DNA of 19,518 nt from an uncultured Actinomycetes bacterium (GCA_903899145.1 CAIUHY010000002.1:1-19518); one strand, 5' to 3'. Counted from the stretch's first letter, positions 1 to 7,995 are shown. Translations and numbers: made by a program. Notes: generated by a model from the sequence alone, not told the origin.

Positions 1-909
1 AATCTTCGTGGCAGCCATTGTTCCAATGTTTTCAGCATAGGTTGTTGTTCCTGAACCGCCGCCAACACCAGCAAGTGTTGTTGCTACGCCGTCAGCAAAG
101 AGTGCCTTGCCGATTTGATCATCCAAATTTCTGCCGGTCATTGCTGAGACAGCTTTAATGTGACCAACGTTCTCTGCCATAAGAACGAGAACTACTGGCA
201 AAAAGAGAACAATTGCGCTCATTTTGAATGATGGACTTGTGAAATGTGGCATTGCAACCCACTTAGCTCCCTTGAAAGCATCAAATTTCACATCTCCATG
301 AATGATTCCAAATACATATCCCACAACGACTCCACCGAAGATGCTAATTCGATTAATAAAGCCCTTTGTGACTGCTCCGATAAGTGCAACTGCAATAAGA
401 GTCACGATGGCAACAAGTGGGCCTTTTTGGAAATTACCTTTTGCTGCGCCGGCTAAGTTGAGACCAATGATCATGACAATTGATCCAGTAACTACTGGTG
501 GAAGTAGCCAGTTGACCCATCCGATACCAAATGTATTCACAATTAAGCCAACAACAGCAAGTAATACTCCCGTTGCTACAACTCCACCAAGTGCTACAGC
601 CATTCCACCCTTAGTAACAGCGGCTGCAATCGGAGCCAAAAAGGCGAATGATGAACCTAGATAGCTTGGGAGCTTATTGCGAGTAATTAATAAGAAGAGT
701 GCTGTTCCGACGCCTGAGAAGAACAAGGTTGTCGTTGGTGGCAAACCAGTGAGGATTGGAACTAAGAATGTTGCACCAAACATGGCAACAATATGTTGAA
801 TACCAATTCCGATAGTCCTAGGCCATGTGAGTCGTTCTTCAGGTAGTACGACTTCTCCTGGCTTGATTGCTGATCCGCTTCCATGAAGTGTCCAAGAAAA
901 TAGCGACAT
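1..909 (-). CDS. uraA: Uracil/xanthine-type NCS2 nucleobase permease (3' end beyond window)
   Basis: This is the N-terminal 303 codons of a nucleobase:cation symporter-2 (NCS2) membrane transporter that most likely imports uracil. I translated it from the reverse strand. It starts MSLFSWTLHGSG, then has a UraA-like region around residues 34-60 (GIQHIVAMFGATFLVPILTG), YLGSSFAFLAP near 83-93, many hydrophobic helices, and the family signature GGGSGTTTYAENIGTMAATK at the window edge. The GGSGTTTYAENIG form matches UraA/RutG/PyrP-type uracil carriers better than xanthine or urate carriers, from memory of the family. The ATG at 907-909 is preceded by GAAGGGA, a fair ribosome binding site, so unlike many neighbours this gene has a leader. 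It lies downstream of ftsX on the same strand, 151 bp away, and probably has its own promoter. The family is certain; the exact substrate is inferred. Confidence 0.88.
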   Translation of the reverse strand, partial: MSLFSWTLHGSGSAIKPGEVVLPEERLTWPRTIGIGIQHIVAMFGATFLVPILTGLPPTTTLFFSGVGTALFLLITRNKLPSYLGSSFAFLAPIAAAVTKGGMAVALGGVVATGVLLAVVGLIVNTFGIGWVNWLLPPVVTGSIVMIIGLNLAGAAKGNFQKGPLVAIVTLIAVALIGAVTKGFINRISIFGGVVVGYVFGIIHGDVKFDAFKGAKWVAMPHFTSPSFKMSAIVLFLPVVLVLMAENVGHIKAVSAMTGRNLDDQIGKALFADGVATTLAGVGGGSGTTTYAENIGTMAATKI

Positions 910-997
910 TGAGTTCCCTTCAATTGACTTATGGGGAAGTCGGTGGGGAATGCATGTCTAGATTACGCCTTGGTAAACACCCTAAAAGTGAAGTCAT

Positions 998-1027
998 ACA
1001 TAAGCGACACGCGGGTAACGCTGACAA
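998..1027 (-). promoter_or_regulatory. Possible promoter of the nucleobase permease
   Basis: On the minus strand, TTGTCA at 1022-1027 (5 of 6 matches to TTGACA) is followed 18 nt later by TTATGT at 998-1003. This would give a leader of roughly 85 nt before the permease ATG. The -10 box is poor, so this is tentative. Confidence 0.25.
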
Positions 1028-1060
1028 ACCACCCAATCTACGTGAAATCAGGGTACAGAA

Positions 1061-1963
1061 TCAGACCTTCAAATAGCGACGAAGTGTCCAAATAGATGCA
1101 AGTGCTGACACAAAAAGTCCAACCCCTAGCAATAATGCTGATGCAACCCATACATCTGACCATAAAAAGAAACGAGTAAATGTAAGCAGTGGCGCAACTC
1201 TTGAATCAACAAGGGCTTTAAACCCCGCCAAAAATCCAGTAGATATAGCCCAGCCAATTACTGCTGACATCAACCCTTCAAGTAGGAAGGGAAGTTGAAT
1301 CGAAAACGATGAAGCACCTACGAGCTTCATCACACCAGTTTCTCTGCGTCTATTAAACGCTGCTAAACGTAATGTATTACTAATTAAGAGCGCTGCTGTT
1401 AATACAGATGCAATACCGATGAGTAAAGCGCCATCTCTTAGTACTGCGAGTAATTTAAAGAATTTATCAAGAATTGTTCTCTGATCTTGCACGGTATCAA
1501 CACCCGGGCGTCCAGAAAATGCACTTTGGATAACCGGGTACTGGGTGGGATCTTTGAGCTTGACACGAAAACTCTCAGGCAATTGGCCTGCTGTAACATT
1601 TTGAGCTAAAGCAGAACCTTTAAATTGCTCCTGAAAATGCTGGTATGCCAACGCTTGTGATTCGTAATAGACATTCTGCACAACTGGCAATGCCTGTAGA
1701 TCATTCTGGATAGATGTGCGCTGCGCATCTGTTACAGCACCACCTGAGCAAGAAGATGATTCAGAAAGTGTTCCGCATAAAAAGACTGATACTTCAATTT
1801 TGTCATACCAATAGTCTTTCATTACACGCACTTGTGAATTTGCTAAAAAGCCAACACCAAGAAGTGTCAGTGAAATAGCAACAGTAATGACTACCGCAAA
1901 GGTCATTGTGAGGTTACGACGCAGTCCAATCCGGACTTCACTAAATACAAAGCCAGCGCGCAT
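1061..1963 (-). CDS. ftsX: Cell division protein FtsX
   Basis: FtsX is the membrane subunit of the FtsEX complex, an ABC-type transmitter that activates peptidoglycan hydrolases at the division site. The 300-residue protein has the family layout: a short basic cytoplasmic N-terminus, TM1 at about 22-42, a large extracellular domain at about 43-172, then TM2 (about 176-198), TM3 (about 223-248) and TM4 (about 270-293). The ABC-permease coupling segment RRRETGVMKLVGAS at 206-219, between TM2 and TM3, is clear. The extracellular domain contains two cysteines (63 and 72) that could form a disulfide; this is inference. It follows ftsE by 9 bp and is surely co-transcribed with it. In mycobacteria smpB follows ftsX; here a nucleobase permease does. 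Confidence 0.95.
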   Translation of the reverse strand: MRAGFVFSEVRIGLRRNLTMTFAVVITVAISLTLLGVGFLANSQVRVMKDYWYDKIEVSVFLCGTLSESSSCSGGAVTDAQRTSIQNDLQALPVVQNVYYESQALAYQHFQEQFKGSALAQNVTAGQLPESFRVKLKDPTQYPVIQSAFSGRPGVDTVQDQRTILDKFFKLLAVLRDGALLIGIASVLTAALLISNTLRLAAFNRRRETGVMKLVGASSFSIQLPFLLEGLMSAVIGWAISTGFLAGFKALVDSRVAPLLTFTRFFLWSDVWVASALLLGVGLFVSALASIWTLRRYLKV

Positions 1964-1972
1964 GGATTTACT

Positions 1973-2662
1973 CTAACCTGTATATCCGTAAACACCGCGA
2001 AGCTGATCGCGAGTAACGTGTCCTGAATCTAGTTCAATAACTCTCTTACGCATCTGATCGACAATTCCTGCATCATGGGTCGCCATGACCACGGTGGTGC
2101 CGTCACGATTGATCCGATCTAAAAGTTTCATAATCCCCACACTTGTCGCTGGATCCAAATTTCCTGTTGGTTCATCAGCAATTAATATCATTGGCCTACT
2201 CACGTAAGCGCGGGCAATTGCCACTCGCTGTTGTTCACCACCTGAAAGCTCACTCGGCTTACGATCACCTTTTTCTTCAAGCCCTACCAATTCCAATACT
2301 TCTGGTACTTCACGGTTAATTTCTTTTTGAGAATAGCCAAGTACATGAAGTGTAAAAGCAACGTTTTCAAAGACTGTCTTATTTGGCAGCAATCGAAAAT
2401 CCTGAAAAACAGTTCCTACTTGGCGGCGTAACTCCGGAACTTTATGGTCAGCTAATGTGCCGAGATCTTTTCCAGCAACAACAATAGTGCCAGCAGTTGG
2501 TTGCTCTTCCCGCAGAACAAGCCTTAAGAAAGTTGATTTTCCTGAGCCAGAAAGGCCTACCAAGAAGACAAATTCGCCTTTAGTGATCTCAATACTGACT
2601 CGATCAAGGGCAGCTCGGTCCTGCTTGGGATACATCTTGCTTACATTTTCAAACTTAATCAC
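1973..2662 (-). CDS. ftsE: Cell division ATP-binding protein FtsE
   Basis: FtsE is the ATPase of FtsEX and works with the adjacent FtsX at the septum. All ABC ATPase motifs are visible in 229 residues: Walker A GLSGSGKST at 36-44, Q-loop Q87, signature LSGGEQQ at 139-145, Walker B ILIADEP at 159-165, and the switch His196 in ATHD. The start is a GTG at 2660-2662. No Shine-Dalgarno sequence precedes it, but TAAACT lies exactly 6 nt upstream, which predicts a leaderless transcript. An ATG just upstream (2664-2666) is out of frame and meets a stop after three codons. The gene is 100 bp downstream of prfB on the same strand, so it may be read both from its own promoter and by read-through. Confidence 0.96.
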   Translation of the reverse strand: MIKFENVSKMYPKQDRAALDRVSIEITKGEFVFLVGLSGSGKSTFLRLVLREEQPTAGTIVVAGKDLGTLADHKVPELRRQVGTVFQDFRLLPNKTVFENVAFTLHVLGYSQKEINREVPEVLELVGLEEKGDRKPSELSGGEQQRVAIARAYVSRPMILIADEPTGNLDPATSVGIMKLLDRINRDGTTVVMATHDAGIVDQMRKRVIELDSGHVTRDQLRGVYGYTG

Positions 2663-2668
2663 TCATGT

Positions 2669-2674
2669 AGTTTA
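2669..2674 (-). promoter_or_regulatory. -10 box of leaderless promoter for ftsE
   Basis: TAAACT on the minus strand, followed by 6 nt (ACATGA) and the ftsE GTG. No convincing -35 box. Supported mainly by the same arrangement at eleven other genes in the window. Confidence 0.55.
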
Positions 2675-2762
2675 GTAAGTCAATGAGGAGAATCTTGGGA
2701 AATTCAAGCAACCGTGGCTGTGAATATCTACATACTTCGCGGCCAAGTAGGCGTAAAAGTAA

Positions 2763-3866
2763 TTAGCTTCGGCTCATTCTCCAGCGAATTCCAGCCTCAA
2801 TGAATCCATCAAGGTCTCCGTCAAGAACAGCCGCTGGATTTCCAACTTCATAATCTGTACGAAGATCTTTGACCATTTGGTAGGGCGCAAGTACGTACGA
2901 ACGCATTTGGTTGCCCCATGACCCACTGTTGTCACCCTTGAGAGCATCAATGCGTGCCCGCTCTTCTTGTCTACGCCTCGCAAGAAGTTTTGATTGCAAG
3001 ACAGCCATTGCTGTTGCTTTGTTCTGAATCTGTGAACGTTCATTTTGGCATGAAACAACAATTCCGGTTGATATATGGGTAATTCTCACTGCCGAGTCAG
3101 TTGTATTAACCCCTTGTCCCCCTGGTCCAGATGAGCGGTAAACATCAACACGAACTTCTTTTTCATCAATATCGATATGGTCAGATTGCTCAACAACTGG
3201 AACAACTTCAACTCCTGCAAATGAAGTGTGCCTGCGACTTTGACTATCAAAAGGTGAAATTCGAACTAAACGGTGTGTACCTTGCTCAACTGAAAGTGTT
3301 CCATAGGCATATGGAGCACTTACCCGGAAGGTCGTTGATTTAATTCCAGCTTCCTCGGCAAATGATGTTTCAAGCACATCTACTTTATAAACATGGCGTT
3401 CGCAGTACCGTAAATACATCCGCATAAGCATCTCAGCCCAGTCAGCTGCTTCAACTCCTCCGGCTTCAGAGCGGATTGTGACCAGGGCATCACGATCATC
3501 ATATTCACCACTTAAAAGCGTGTGAACTTCCAAATCTCGAATTGTCTTTGTAACATCATCAAGTTCATTACCCACATCGTTAATTGCTTTAGAGTCTTTT
3601 TCATTTTGAGCAAGCTCTAGGAGAATTGGAATATCTTCAAGTCTGCGTCGAATTGTTGTTATACGATTAAGCGTTGATTGAACACGTGAGAGTTTACTAG
3701 TTATTACCTGCGCAATCTCAGGGTCGTCCCAAAGATTAGGGGCACTAGCTTCTGCTTCAAGTGATAGGGCGTCTGCATGCAACTTGGGAAGGTTTAACAC
3801 CTTCTCAATGCTCACGAGAGTCGCGTCAAGAGCCCTTACCTCTTGCAAATACTCACGAACTGCCAT
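2763..3866 (-). CDS. prfB: Peptide chain release factor 2 (RF2)
   Basis: RF2 ends translation at UGA and UAA codons. The 367-residue protein has the RF2 stop-codon-reading tripeptide SPF at 204-206 and the catalytic GGQ at 249-251 within SSGPGGQGVNTTDSA, which triggers peptidyl-tRNA hydrolysis. The N-terminal helical domain (about 1-115) contains the usual NLWDDPE segment at 44-50. The reading frame is unbroken, so the programmed +1 frameshift that autoregulates prfB in many bacteria is absent; actinobacterial prfB genes commonly lack it. The ATG at 3864-3866 has TAGTCT exactly 6 nt upstream. The last Tad gene ends only 16 bp upstream on the same strand, so this promoter overlaps the tail of the pilus operon. 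Confidence 0.97.
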   Translation of the reverse strand: MAVREYLQEVRALDATLVSIEKVLNLPKLHADALSLEAEASAPNLWDDPEIAQVITSKLSRVQSTLNRITTIRRRLEDIPILLELAQNEKDSKAINDVGNELDDVTKTIRDLEVHTLLSGEYDDRDALVTIRSEAGGVEAADWAEMLMRMYLRYCERHVYKVDVLETSFAEEAGIKSTTFRVSAPYAYGTLSVEQGTHRLVRISPFDSQSRRHTSFAGVEVVPVVEQSDHIDIDEKEVRVDVYRSSGPGGQGVNTTDSAVRITHISTGIVVSCQNERSQIQNKATAMAVLQSKLLARRRQEERARIDALKGDNSGSWGNQMRSYVLAPYQMVKDLRTDYEVGNPAAVLDGDLDGFIEAGIRWRMSRS

Positions 3867-3872
3867 GAGAGA

Positions 3873-3878
3873 AGACTA
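3873..3878 (-). promoter_or_regulatory. -10 box of leaderless promoter for prfB
   Basis: TAGTCT on the minus strand, 6 nt (TCTCTC) before the prfB ATG. It sits in the 16-bp gap after the last Tad gene, so any -35 contacts fall within that gene's 3' end. It would free prfB from pilus operon control. Confidence 0.6.
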
Positions 3879-3882
3879 ACGG

Positions 3883-4377
3883 CTAACGGGAGCCACCAAT
3901 AATTGAAGTGGCACCTATGGTGGAATGAATTTCATTAGTTGCGAACCCGATTCCGAGAGGCAATGTAATCAGAGGGAGGATCATCGCCATAATGGTTGCT
4001 TCCACCTGATCATTGCCACAGCTCCAAGACACCATCGAAACTCCCGAACCACGAAGTCTAGAAACAGAAATTTCATTCTGAAAATTGATTTCAGCAGTAT
4101 TGCAATCAAGTGGAACTCGGTAGCTAGATCCGTCCGGGTTATTACTATCAAGTGTACGATCGCCAGAGTAATAACGATTGAGTGAAATAGCATGTGCAGC
4201 CTTAGTAATTGCGACATCGCCAATTTCTGTTAGCTGCCTTTTTGCTAAATAGGCATCAGATATATCAACAATTGTAAATGAGAAAACAAGTAAGAGTAAA
4301 AAGAGCGATATGATTAAAATTGAGAGCGATCCCCTTTCATCATGAATTGCCTGTTTAATAATTCTCATTACCGCCAT
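3883..4377 (-). CDS. TadE/TadG-like pseudopilin, distal gene of Tad operon
   Basis: A 164-residue protein with a short N-terminus, then HDERG at 12-16, a single hydrophobic helix at about 17-38 (SLSILIISLFLLLLVFSFTI) and a mostly extracytoplasmic remainder. This is the layout of TadE/TadG-like minor pilins found in actinobacterial Tad loci (compare Rv3654c/Rv3655c of Mycobacterium). The segment DISDAYLAKRQLTEIGDVAITKAAHA at about 43-68 resembles the region after the helix in TadG-like proteins (Flp pilus assembly, often with VDxxxxxxxRxxLQxAADAAALA). Two cysteines (92 and 120) could pair outside the cell. It overlaps the upstream gene by 10 nt. A second ATG at 4366-4368 forms a TAATG stop-start junction and could be the true start, shortening the protein by 3 residues. 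Function is inferred from context. Confidence 0.75.
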   Translation of the reverse strand: MAVMRIIKQAIHDERGSLSILIISLFLLLLVFSFTIVDISDAYLAKRQLTEIGDVAITKAAHAISLNRYYSGDRTLDSNNPDGSSYRVPLDCNTAEINFQNEISVSRLRGSGVSMVSWSCGNDQVEATIMAMILPLITLPLGIGFATNEIHSTIGATSIIGGSR

Positions 4378-4823
4378 GCATCGACAATCTGTATATCACT
4401 AGCGGTATATATTTGTGGCCTAACATTAATAAAGCGAAATATTCCAGACATGTTTCCAGCGGGCTGACTGAGTTGAACAGTAACTTCAACTCGACTGTCT
4501 GGAGTTAAACAAGGATTAGCTGAACAAGTAACGGAGATGGCAGGAATTTCACGTATTCCATCAGGAATAAGTACAGACTGTGAAAATTTATTAATAACTG
4601 TTTGTAATCTAGCATCCTCAAAATCTTGGCTTGGGCTTGTTATATATGCGCGCGCACTTTGTTGGGCAATTTCACGTATATCTGCCGAGATCATAGAAGA
4701 ATGACCCACTGCGCTAAAGTAAATTAAAATCGGAAGAAAAAGTGGTAGTGCTAGTATTACTACTTCAATTACAGCACTTCCTTTATCATCGTGTATGAAC
4801 TGTGATAACCAGAATTTTTTCAT
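4368..4823 (-). CDS. TadE-like pseudopilin
   Basis: A 151-residue protein with MKKFWLSQFIHDDKG, then SAVIEVVILALPLFLPILIYF as the only membrane helix. This is the best TadE match of the group: a processing-like Gly15 followed by SAVIE, with Glu at +5, as in class III prepilin signals and TadE proteins, then a helix and an extracytoplasmic domain. A cysteine pair, CSANPC at about 100-105, may form a disulfide. TadE-like proteins are minor pilins or assembly factors of Tad pili. The gene overlaps its upstream neighbour by 4 nt (ATGA) and its downstream neighbour by 10 nt, which implies coupled translation. Confidence 0.82.
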   Translation of the reverse strand: MKKFWLSQFIHDDKGSAVIEVVILALPLFLPILIYFSAVGHSSMISADIREIAQQSARAYITSPSQDFEDARLQTVINKFSQSVLIPDGIREIPAISVTCSANPCLTPDSRVEVTVQLSQPAGNMSGIFRFINVRPQIYTASDIQIVDAWR

Positions 4824-5149
4824 TCTTGAACTGCAATTCCAGTACTTTTAATGCGATCACCACTTGGCAAGAGAGGTGTTATCGATGGGATATAGGTTTG
4901 ATTTGTTCCCATCAAAAGCGATCCTCCACCTGGAAGGGGAATGCTCGCCACGCCTGCACTGATTAGAGAAGTATCTGGAATAAGCCCCATAGCAGATACT
5001 GCTACAAAACTTTGGACACTCTGCTCGGTCGTTATTCGACCATAAACTCCAATACCTAACTGCAGGACACTTAAAAATAGAATCATCAGAGGAATTAGTG
5101 TCAGTGCACTTTCAACGTTTCCTCTTTCATCGTGTAAAAACTTCTTCAT
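4820..5149 (-). CDS. TadE-like small pseudopilin
   Basis: A 109-residue protein beginning MKKFLHDERG, with the cleavage-like Gly10 followed by NVESALTLIPLMILFLSVLQLGIGVYG, one hydrophobic helix, and a short extracytoplasmic tail. This resembles TadE-like proteins (ESALTLIPLM after a charged leader, with Glu at +3 instead of +5). It overlaps both flanking genes by 4 nt. The shared leader motif and context make it a likely minor pilin or pilus-associated protein. The tail contains GGGSLLMGTNQT and no known domain that I recognise. Confidence 0.75.
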   Translation of the reverse strand: MKKFLHDERGNVESALTLIPLMILFLSVLQLGIGVYGRITTEQSVQSFVAVSAMGLIPDTSLISAGVASIPLPGGGSLLMGTNQTYIPSITPLLPSGDRIKSTGIAVQE

Positions 5150-5388
5150 CCTTGTATTCCATTCATTGAATCAAGTGAATTGCGCAAAATACTTTGTATT
5201 CTTGGCGCTGCTAGTGTCCAAATTCCTGTAACCAAACCAGTTGTCATAAGCACAACAAGGACCCAGCCAGGAACATCTCCGCGTTCATCTGTAATAAAGT
5301 GTGTGACTGTATCCCTACCTTCTAAATACTTGCATAGTAAAAACATCTTTATTTGATCGCTTAAATGAACTTTCTTATCTACTTGCAT
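5146..5388 (-). CDS. Flp-like pilin candidate
   Basis: An 80-residue protein with one helix (about 41-60, GWVLVVLMTTGLVTGIWTLA) after TDERG at 33-37 and a short amphipathic C-terminus. In size and layout it matches Flp-type major pilins or the DUF4244-type small proteins that lie between tadC and tadE genes in actinobacteria. The 30-residue leader is longer than usual; an in-frame ATG at residue 15 (MFLLCKYLEG) is an alternative start. The upstream start has a good ribosome binding site, AGGAG 5 nt before the ATG, as expected for the most highly translated product of the operon. It follows tadC after 50 bp, the only real gap in the operon. It lacks the Glu usually found at +5 after the cleavage Gly, so the pilin role is inferred. 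Confidence 0.65.
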   Translation of the reverse strand: MQVDKKVHLSDQIKMFLLCKYLEGRDTVTHFITDERGDVPGWVLVVLMTTGLVTGIWTLAAPRIQSILRNSLDSMNGIQG

Positions 5389-5438
5389 TTTTCTCCTATC
5401 CTAGATTTTCATTTTGAATTTAAATAAAATTTGAACCT

Positions 5439-6026
5439 TCAAAGTCCAACAGTCCGACCAAGTGCAAAGTAAGAAGGCCATAGTGCAAAAAGAACTGAAA
5501 TTGGCAGGATTAGGAATACGACAGGAATCATTAGGGCAATCTCAGCTTTACCGGCTGACTCAAGTAATTTACTTCGCTGCTGCTGGCGTACTTCTTCCAC
5601 TTGGCGATGTACAACATCTAAAAGAGGAGTTCCTCGTTCGATCGCGATAGTAAGTGAGTCGCAAAAGCGCCTCACCATTGGAGACTTAACTCGACTACTC
5701 ACTACATCAAGTGTTTGTGAAAAATTAGCTCCATCCTTAATTTCAGAAACTGAATCTCGAAGTACTGAAGCAAATTCACCTGTAGTTCGCTCACTAATCC
5801 GAAGTAATGCTGTTGCCGGACTCATGCTTCCGGCAAGGAGAATTGCAAAGAGCTCAACTATTGAGGGAAATTCCAGCTCAATGAGATCTCGGGATTTTTT
5901 CGTCTCTGTCTTATAAGTAATTCCATTAAATCCAGTGATAATTTCTACTCTAAATTCTATCCATAAAACTGCACATGCGTATGTTGACGCAGGCCCAAGA
6001 ACAACAATAAAAAGAAGCACTCTCAT
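5439..6026 (-). CDS. tadC: Tad platform protein TadC (type II secretion F domain)
   Basis: TadC is one of two polytopic membrane proteins that form the inner-membrane platform on which the TadA ATPase acts. The 195-residue protein has an N-terminal membrane segment, then a T2SSF/GspF domain (about 50-170): LFAILLAGSMSPATALLRISERT, a long helical stretch with ERGTPLLDVVHRQVEEVRQQQRSKLLE, and a C-terminal hydrophobic pair (about 163-187). QRSKLLESAGKAEIALMIPVVFLILP is typical of TadC. It overlaps tadB by 4 nt (ATGA). It is shorter than many TadC proteins (often nearly 300), with only one N-terminal helix. Confidence 0.85.
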   Translation of the reverse strand: MRVLLFIVVLGPASTYACAVLWIEFRVEIITGFNGITYKTETKKSRDLIELEFPSIVELFAILLAGSMSPATALLRISERTTGEFASVLRDSVSEIKDGANFSQTLDVVSSRVKSPMVRRFCDSLTIAIERGTPLLDVVHRQVEEVRQQQRSKLLESAGKAEIALMIPVVFLILPISVLFALWPSYFALGRTVGL

Positions 6027-6832
6027 TGAGAGATCTCCCTTGGCCCAGTGTGCATACCAGTGTAATTAGAAAAAATTCTAGGGATCTCTTGAATTCGACC
6101 AACTTTACCCATCCATAGATATGCAATAGCGCTCATAAGTACACCTGCTGCCAAAATAACAAATCCGGTAGGAGTTGAGAATGCTAATACCGTGCTTGGC
6201 TGAGCAGAAAGAATTGCTAACAAAATCCACGGAGCAATTGCGGCAACAAGTGCTGAATTCTTTACCCATCCAAGCTTTGCCTTGATCTCTCCTCGAACGG
6301 CAATATCGCTACGTATAGCATCACCTAAGGTGCGTAAGGTAAGAGCGGTGTCCCGACTTCCAGTACCCCTAGCAAAGTCCAATACTTCACAGACCTGATC
6401 AGCAATTGGATCATCGAAGTTACTTTTGATGAATTCAAAAGTAGCTGCAACACCTCCCCCACTTCGAAGAAGTTTTTCGCACTCAATGAAAATTGAACGA
6501 GAAATTTCAGGCCCTCTATAACCTAATCCGATCAGCGTTTCAGCGATGGAAAGGCCTGAACGTAAGCCTGAAATCATGTGATCTAGCAATTCAGGCCAGA
6601 TTACTGAAAGCGCTGCCTTCTCTCGATCTAACTTTCTTCGTGTATACAAATACGGGATTGTCATTCCTAATATCGCAAATGGAAATGAGAGTGTTCTGGA
6701 ACCCATTATTACAAATGCAAACAAAAAGCATCCTACTGCGCTTGTTATTGTGTGAATTGAAACAAATTTAATTGATTTAATTTGTCGAGATAATACCAAA
6801 TCAAGAGTATGCATTTCATTAATTATCATCAC
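6023..6832 (-). CDS. tadB: Tad platform protein TadB (type II secretion F domain)
   Basis: TadB partners TadC in the pilus assembly platform. The 269-residue protein has two N-terminal helices (about 25-62), a T2SSF domain with LRSGLSIAETLIGLGYRGP near 91-109 and VCEVLDFARGTGSRDTALTLRTLGDAIR near 147-174, and two C-terminal helices (about 192-211 and 220-242). It starts with GTG at 6830-6832, overlapping the tadA stop by 4 nt (GTGA), with an ATG as the next codon, so translation is coupled to tadA. The T2SSF residues (GLS near the start, D-x-x-x-G-S-R in the middle) support the assignment. Confidence 0.86.
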   Translation of the reverse strand: MMIINEMHTLDLVLSRQIKSIKFVSIHTITSAVGCFLFAFVIMGSRTLSFPFAILGMTIPYLYTRRKLDREKAALSVIWPELLDHMISGLRSGLSIAETLIGLGYRGPEISRSIFIECEKLLRSGGGVAATFEFIKSNFDDPIADQVCEVLDFARGTGSRDTALTLRTLGDAIRSDIAVRGEIKAKLGWVKNSALVAAIAPWILLAILSAQPSTVLAFSTPTGFVILAAGVLMSAIAYLWMGKVGRIQEIPRIFSNYTGMHTGPREISQ

Positions 6833-7887
6833 AAAGTACCTAATTTCATCTTATTGCTATCCTGAGATTTATTTGGTACTGAATTAGTTTTAGTAAATCC
6901 TTTATCCTTGAGAATTCGATTGGGATCCCCCAAACCATTAAGATAAATACCGTTTTCGTATGTAAATAAAGGTTCAATTTCCGCTCGTTCATTTTCTACC
7001 CTTCCTGTGACATGTGCAATTTCGACAATCCGCCTTTCACCACTATCTCGCAATATTGTCGTATGAACTACAAGGTCAATAGTTGAAGCCACAATCGGTG
7101 CTACAAATTTGTAAGAAATATTTTCACCAGCAAGTAAAGGTAGAGTTTGTAACTTCGCTATAGCATCTTTTGCAGAGTTCGCGTGGATAGTCGCCATCCC
7201 AGGCAAACCTGAATTGAGTGCAATTAGAAGATCCAGAGCTTCTGCTTCTCGAATTTCCCCAACCACAAGATGAGATGGCCTCATCCTTAGTGCTTCTTTA
7301 ATGAGTTTACGAAGTGGGATTTCACCTTCGCCCTGCAAATTTGCTGGTCTCGTTTGGAGGGCAACACAATCAGGAAGCTTTGGTTTGAGTTCAAATACTT
7401 CTTCAATCGTAATAACACGGTTGTGCAAAGGAGTCGCACTTACTAATGCATTTAGCAATGTTGTTTTACCTGCCTGGGTTGAACCACTAACTAAAATATT
7501 TAATCCACTAACAACTGCACGTTGTAAATAGAGAGCAATCACATCTGTCATCACTCCTAGTGATGCTAGGTCTTGTAAGGATTTTCCTCGTATGAGGTGT
7601 TTGCGAATGTTCACTGCCCAGTGAGCAGCTGTAACCTCAGGAATTGCTACATGCAACCTACTGCCATCGGGCAACCTAGCATCAACAAAAGGATGAGAAA
7701 GATCAAGGCGCCGACCGCCCCACATAAGTAATCGCTCAACTAAATCTTGCACCTCTTGAGTACTTAGGACAAGATTTGTTAATTCACTAACGCCCTCTCG
7801 GGCAATAAATATTCTGTGAGGTGAATTAATCCACACTTCTTCTACAGACGGGTCTTTCATAAGCGCATCAAGAGGGCCAAATTCCAT
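6829..7887 (-). CDS. tadA: Tad pilus motor ATPase TadA/CpaF
   Basis: TadA (CpaF) is the secretion ATPase that powers Tad/Flp pilus assembly. Counting from the ATG at 7885-7887 (352 residues): the N-terminal domain opens with FGPLDALMKDPSVEEVWINS; Walker A GSTQAGKT lies at 135-142, the Asp/Glu-box IEEVFEL near 161-167, Walker B LVVGEIREAE at 207-216, and the His-box ATIHANS at 232-238. Many CpaF proteins carry about 80-100 extra residues before the GPL..LL.DP segment; here the protein starts at it, as do the short mycobacterial forms. A TTG two codons upstream (7891-7893) is possible but less likely. This is the first gene of a seven-gene operon running to 3883. No prepilin peptidase or TadZ/CpaE gene is seen upstream; divergent lipoprotein genes lie there. 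Confidence 0.93.
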   Translation of the reverse strand: MEFGPLDALMKDPSVEEVWINSPHRIFIAREGVSELTNLVLSTQEVQDLVERLLMWGGRRLDLSHPFVDARLPDGSRLHVAIPEVTAAHWAVNIRKHLIRGKSLQDLASLGVMTDVIALYLQRAVVSGLNILVSGSTQAGKTTLLNALVSATPLHNRVITIEEVFELKPKLPDCVALQTRPANLQGEGEIPLRKLIKEALRMRPSHLVVGEIREAEALDLLIALNSGLPGMATIHANSAKDAIAKLQTLPLLAGENISYKFVAPIVASTIDLVVHTTILRDSGERRIVEIAHVTGRVENERAEIEPLFTYENGIYLNGLGDPNRILKDKGFTKTNSVPNKSQDSNKMKLGTL

Positions 7888-7920
7888 ACCCAAAGCAAAG
7901 TGCTTATGGTGATGCTAGGC

Positions 7921-7931
7921 GCTTAATAAGC
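7921..7931. repeat. 11-bp palindrome between tadA and the divergent lipoprotein gene
   Basis: GCTTA-A-TAAGC, a perfect 5-bp inverted repeat with one central base in the 120-bp divergent intergenic region. It could be a binding site that influences the tad operon, the lipoprotein genes, or both. It is short enough to arise by chance. Confidence 0.25.
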
Positions 7932-7995
7932 AACTAAGGTGGGGATAACTTCTCTTGTGGATTCGGTCATAAATTTCTTACATGAGAATCTGGCG

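Noticed and set aside
244..664. Two overlapping plus-strand ORFs
   Set aside because: They lie opposite the permease, whose translation is clearly a real NCS2 protein; they are shadows.
954..1076. 40-codon plus-strand ORF between the permease and ftsX, with GGGGA before its ATG
   Set aside because: It overlaps the ftsX 3' end and the permease promoter region, has no recognisable product and no -10 box at the leaderless spacing.
5430..5443. Palindrome TTTGAA-CC-TTCAAA at the end of tadC as a terminator
   Set aside because: The stem is short and AT-only except for two pairs, with no long T-run; it may at most soften read-through to the pilin gene.
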